DNA of 64,000 nucleotides from Bugula neritina. Lineage: Eukaryota; Bryozoa; Gymnolaemata; Cheilostomatida; Bugulidae. Below, piece after piece: positions 62,016 through 64,000 of the stretch (position 1 is the first letter of the stretch; the number at the start of each line of letters is the position of its first letter). The translations under genes were made by a program, and so were the position numbers. The notes under the pieces were generated by a model. That model ran no database searches and had not been told where the DNA came from. It worked only from the letters and a program-made list of their open reading frames with translations. The DNA lies in the NCBI GenBank assembly GCA_964035545.1, contig OZ037772.1, positions 248,001 to 312,000 of the forward strand, read 5' to 3'.

Positions 62016-62320
62016 ACACCAGATCGATCTGAGAAGTAGAAAAAGACTGCGTGCTACAATGTTGTCTGCTAATAAAAATGATAACTTATTGATAATTACT
62101 AAGCAAAGTAATAAATAATTGTGATAGCCGCCTTTTCAGATGCCAAAACTTTGACTTTCAGTACAATGATTAAGAAAACTCAATTATATGCAGAAGAAGG
62201 TAAAAAAAAATGGGAGAATTTAAATTGAGTTCAAATGACTATATTAAAACTCAGTTTCATAAGCTATTTCCTTTGTAATTTTAAGCCTAACAGTCCTGTA
62301 AGTTTATTAATAATCTGCAA

Positions 62321-62575
62321 GGGCCACACCCACTCCCGAAAGGGCCACACCCACTCCAGAAAGGGCCACACCCACTCAAGAAAGGGCCACACCTACTCAA
62401 GAAAGGGCCACACCCACTCCAGAAAGGGCCACACCCACTCCAGAAAGAGTCACACCCACTCCAGAAATGGCCACACCCACTCCGGAAAGAGCCACACCCA
62501 CTCTAGAAAGGCCACACCTACTACAGAAAGGGCCACACCCACTTCAGAAAGGGCCACACCCACTTCAGAAATGGC
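62321..62575. repeat. 21-bp minisatellite, about 12 copies
   Basis: Unit GGGCCACACCCACTCCAGAAA. Open in a plus frame as a His/Thr/Ser/Arg-rich repeat but without gene context. Confidence 0.95.
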
Positions 62576-62695
62576 CACATTAGAGGGAATTCATAGTTTA
62601 TCAACATAAACATAGTCTGTGGTAAATATTAGGTCTGTGCTAAACCCACTTGCTTTCTGTAAATAACACCAGACAAAATGAAGAATGACTCATAC

Positions 62696-63712
62696 CTCAG
62701 CCTTAGGTTGCCCCTGGATCTGCACAAAGTAGGCTGGTATTCTGTGCCCCCACCATAGCTGTCTGGAGATACACCAGCCCTTGGAGTTCCTCAGCCATTT
62801 GTACCAAGTGACTGTGTGATAGTCTGGTATGATCTTTAGCTTGCCTGATTCTACTACCTGCAGTATACATACTATGCTATAGATATACTATGCTATAGGT
62901 ATACTATGCTATAGATATACTATGCTATAGATATACTATGCTATAGATATACTATGCTATAGACATACTATACAGTACTAATATATATACTACACAGCAC
63001 TAATATATTATATACTATACACAGTACTAATACATATACTATACAGTACTAATATATTATATACTATACATAATATATAATACAAGTACCTCTACAGCCT
63101 TGGCTGCCATATCGTCACATGCCACATATCACTGTGGTTTGGGTATCGGCTCAATGATATCTTTAGATCGACTATAACACAAGAGAACACAGTGTAGAGG
63201 TCATTGTTAACAGACAGACTCACATAGTAACAGTTCAACTCAACAGCATTGTAAAATATAGTGGATATGTTAATGGAGCTATTCTTTAGGAGAACAAGAG
63301 AGGACAACTTCTATTACATTGAGATCTGCAGCTATGAGTCATTTTACTTAACTTAATACACAAAGCTATATACCTTTAGCTTTTAGCTATTGTTCACAGT
63401 TGAGCTGCTAATTCAACATTTTAATGTAAGAAACTATACACATTAGCAGCTAAACTGTGAAAAATAGCTAAGAACCAGATATATGGTGTGTACTAAACTA
63501 AGTAAAATGACTCACAAGTAAACATGACCAGGAAAAGTTCAGGATCTAACTGGACGTGTATGAAGAAAATGTAGAAATCTAACAAGTTGGGATAAAATTG
63601 TAGAGAGAAGACGACTCACCTACATACAGGAACTACCATAGGGTTGTCTTCCTTTCCTTTGTATAGCCCCAAGTCTTCCAACCTTCTCTGAACAGCTTTA
63701 CAGGCATCAAAC
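62696..63712 (-). CDS. VARS1: Valyl-tRNA synthetase, three internal exons; in-frame TGA
   Basis: Charges tRNA-Val with valine. Minus-strand exons 63620-63712 ([29 protein letters not shown]), 63090-63171 ([13 protein letters not shown] then TGA then [13 protein letters not shown]) and 62696-62857 ([27 protein letters not shown]). All phases join, and the order matches class I ValRS between the editing domain and the second half of the catalytic domain. The TGA at 63129-63131 replaces the Trp of the conserved KPQWYV motif, so this copy would be truncated. Either a pseudogene, a sequencing error, or recoded. Downstream exons were not found before the 21-bp minisatellite; upstream exons lie beyond the window. 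Confidence 0.85.
62865..63085. repeat. Tandem CTATGCTATAGATATA and related TA-rich repeats
   Basis: About seven 19-bp units, then longer units with ACAGTACTAATATAT. In the ValRS intron. Confidence 0.9.
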
Positions 63713-63749
63713 CTGCACATGAAACTTACATGGAGTAAAAATTGCTAAT

Positions 63750-63832
63750 AGACTCACACCTGTCACCTGCTCACACCTGTCACATGCTCACACATGTCAC
63801 CTGTACACACCTGTCACCTGTACACAAATGGT
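63750..63832. repeat. Short minisatellite CTCACACCTGTCACCTG
   Basis: About five units of 17 bp in the intron upstream of ValRS exon 63620-63712. The remainder to 64000 shows no exon. Confidence 0.8.
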
Positions 63833-64000
63833 ATTAAACCACTAAAACCTATGTAGATCAATATTTTCTTGCTATTAAGTTGAGTAATTGTGAAACAGCC
63901 AAAATAGGAAAATAAGACCTTGTAGTGCAGTGAGCAAGGCAAGTTCAAGCCATACAACTTTAACATGTTGCATTACAGAAGAAAGATCTGCTCCATTTTG

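Noticed and set aside
62235-62609. 124-codon frame with HTHSRKG repeats
   Set aside because: A 21-bp minisatellite reading; no splice or start support.

Overview
The window looks like nuclear DNA from a non-bilaterian animal, most likely a sponge. It is AT-rich, has spliced genes with short introns, and carries a fibrillar collagen with a COLFI domain, a RING/B-box TRIM gene, a KIF14-type kinesin and a valyl-tRNA synthetase. Transposons and minisatellites are abundant. There is no sign of operons, Shine-Dalgarno sites or CRISPR. Species assignment is inference. Exon borders were placed by eye from GT/AG signals, reading-frame continuity and phase.

Layout. (1) 1-4.7 kb, plus: the 3' half of a fibrillar collagen gene, starting outside the window. 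(2) 5.6-29.05 kb, minus: a complete 8-exon gene for a 359-residue coiled-coil protein with a tandem-repeat exon and a PACT-like C-terminal segment. Its large introns hold a small plus-strand gene, a 25-copy satellite with AP-1 cores, SPOP, TRIM and zinc-finger relics, Ty3/gypsy gag relics, and a nest of Penelope-like element (PLE) fragments with a near-canonical hammerhead ribozyme. (3) 31.5-38.95 kb, minus: a KIF14-like kinesin relic with coiled-coil, FHA and tail exons but no motor core seen, and several lesions. (4) 40.5-41.2 kb, plus: a complete 3-exon gene for 111 residues. (5) 41.6-46.95 kb, plus: a second, decayed collagen copy with intact-looking Cys-rich 5' exons, sharing a segmental duplication with the first. 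(6) 47-51 kb: PLE, MITE and minisatellite sequence. (7) 51.4-58.8 kb, plus: a complete 7-exon TRIM gene of 619 residues with three MITEs in its introns. (8) 59-64 kb: minisatellites, then three minus-strand exons of valyl-tRNA synthetase, one with a TGA at a conserved Trp.

How it fits together. The genes do not form a pathway. The main theme is duplication and decay: collagen, TRIM, SPOP, kinesin and zinc-finger fragments appear beside four mobile-element classes: PLE, Ty3/gypsy, hAT-like MITEs and a foldback MITE with perfect 70-bp inverted repeats. Three genes look intact end to end (5621-29052 minus, 40484-41194 plus, 51447-58776 plus), because all exon phases join and total lengths divide by three.
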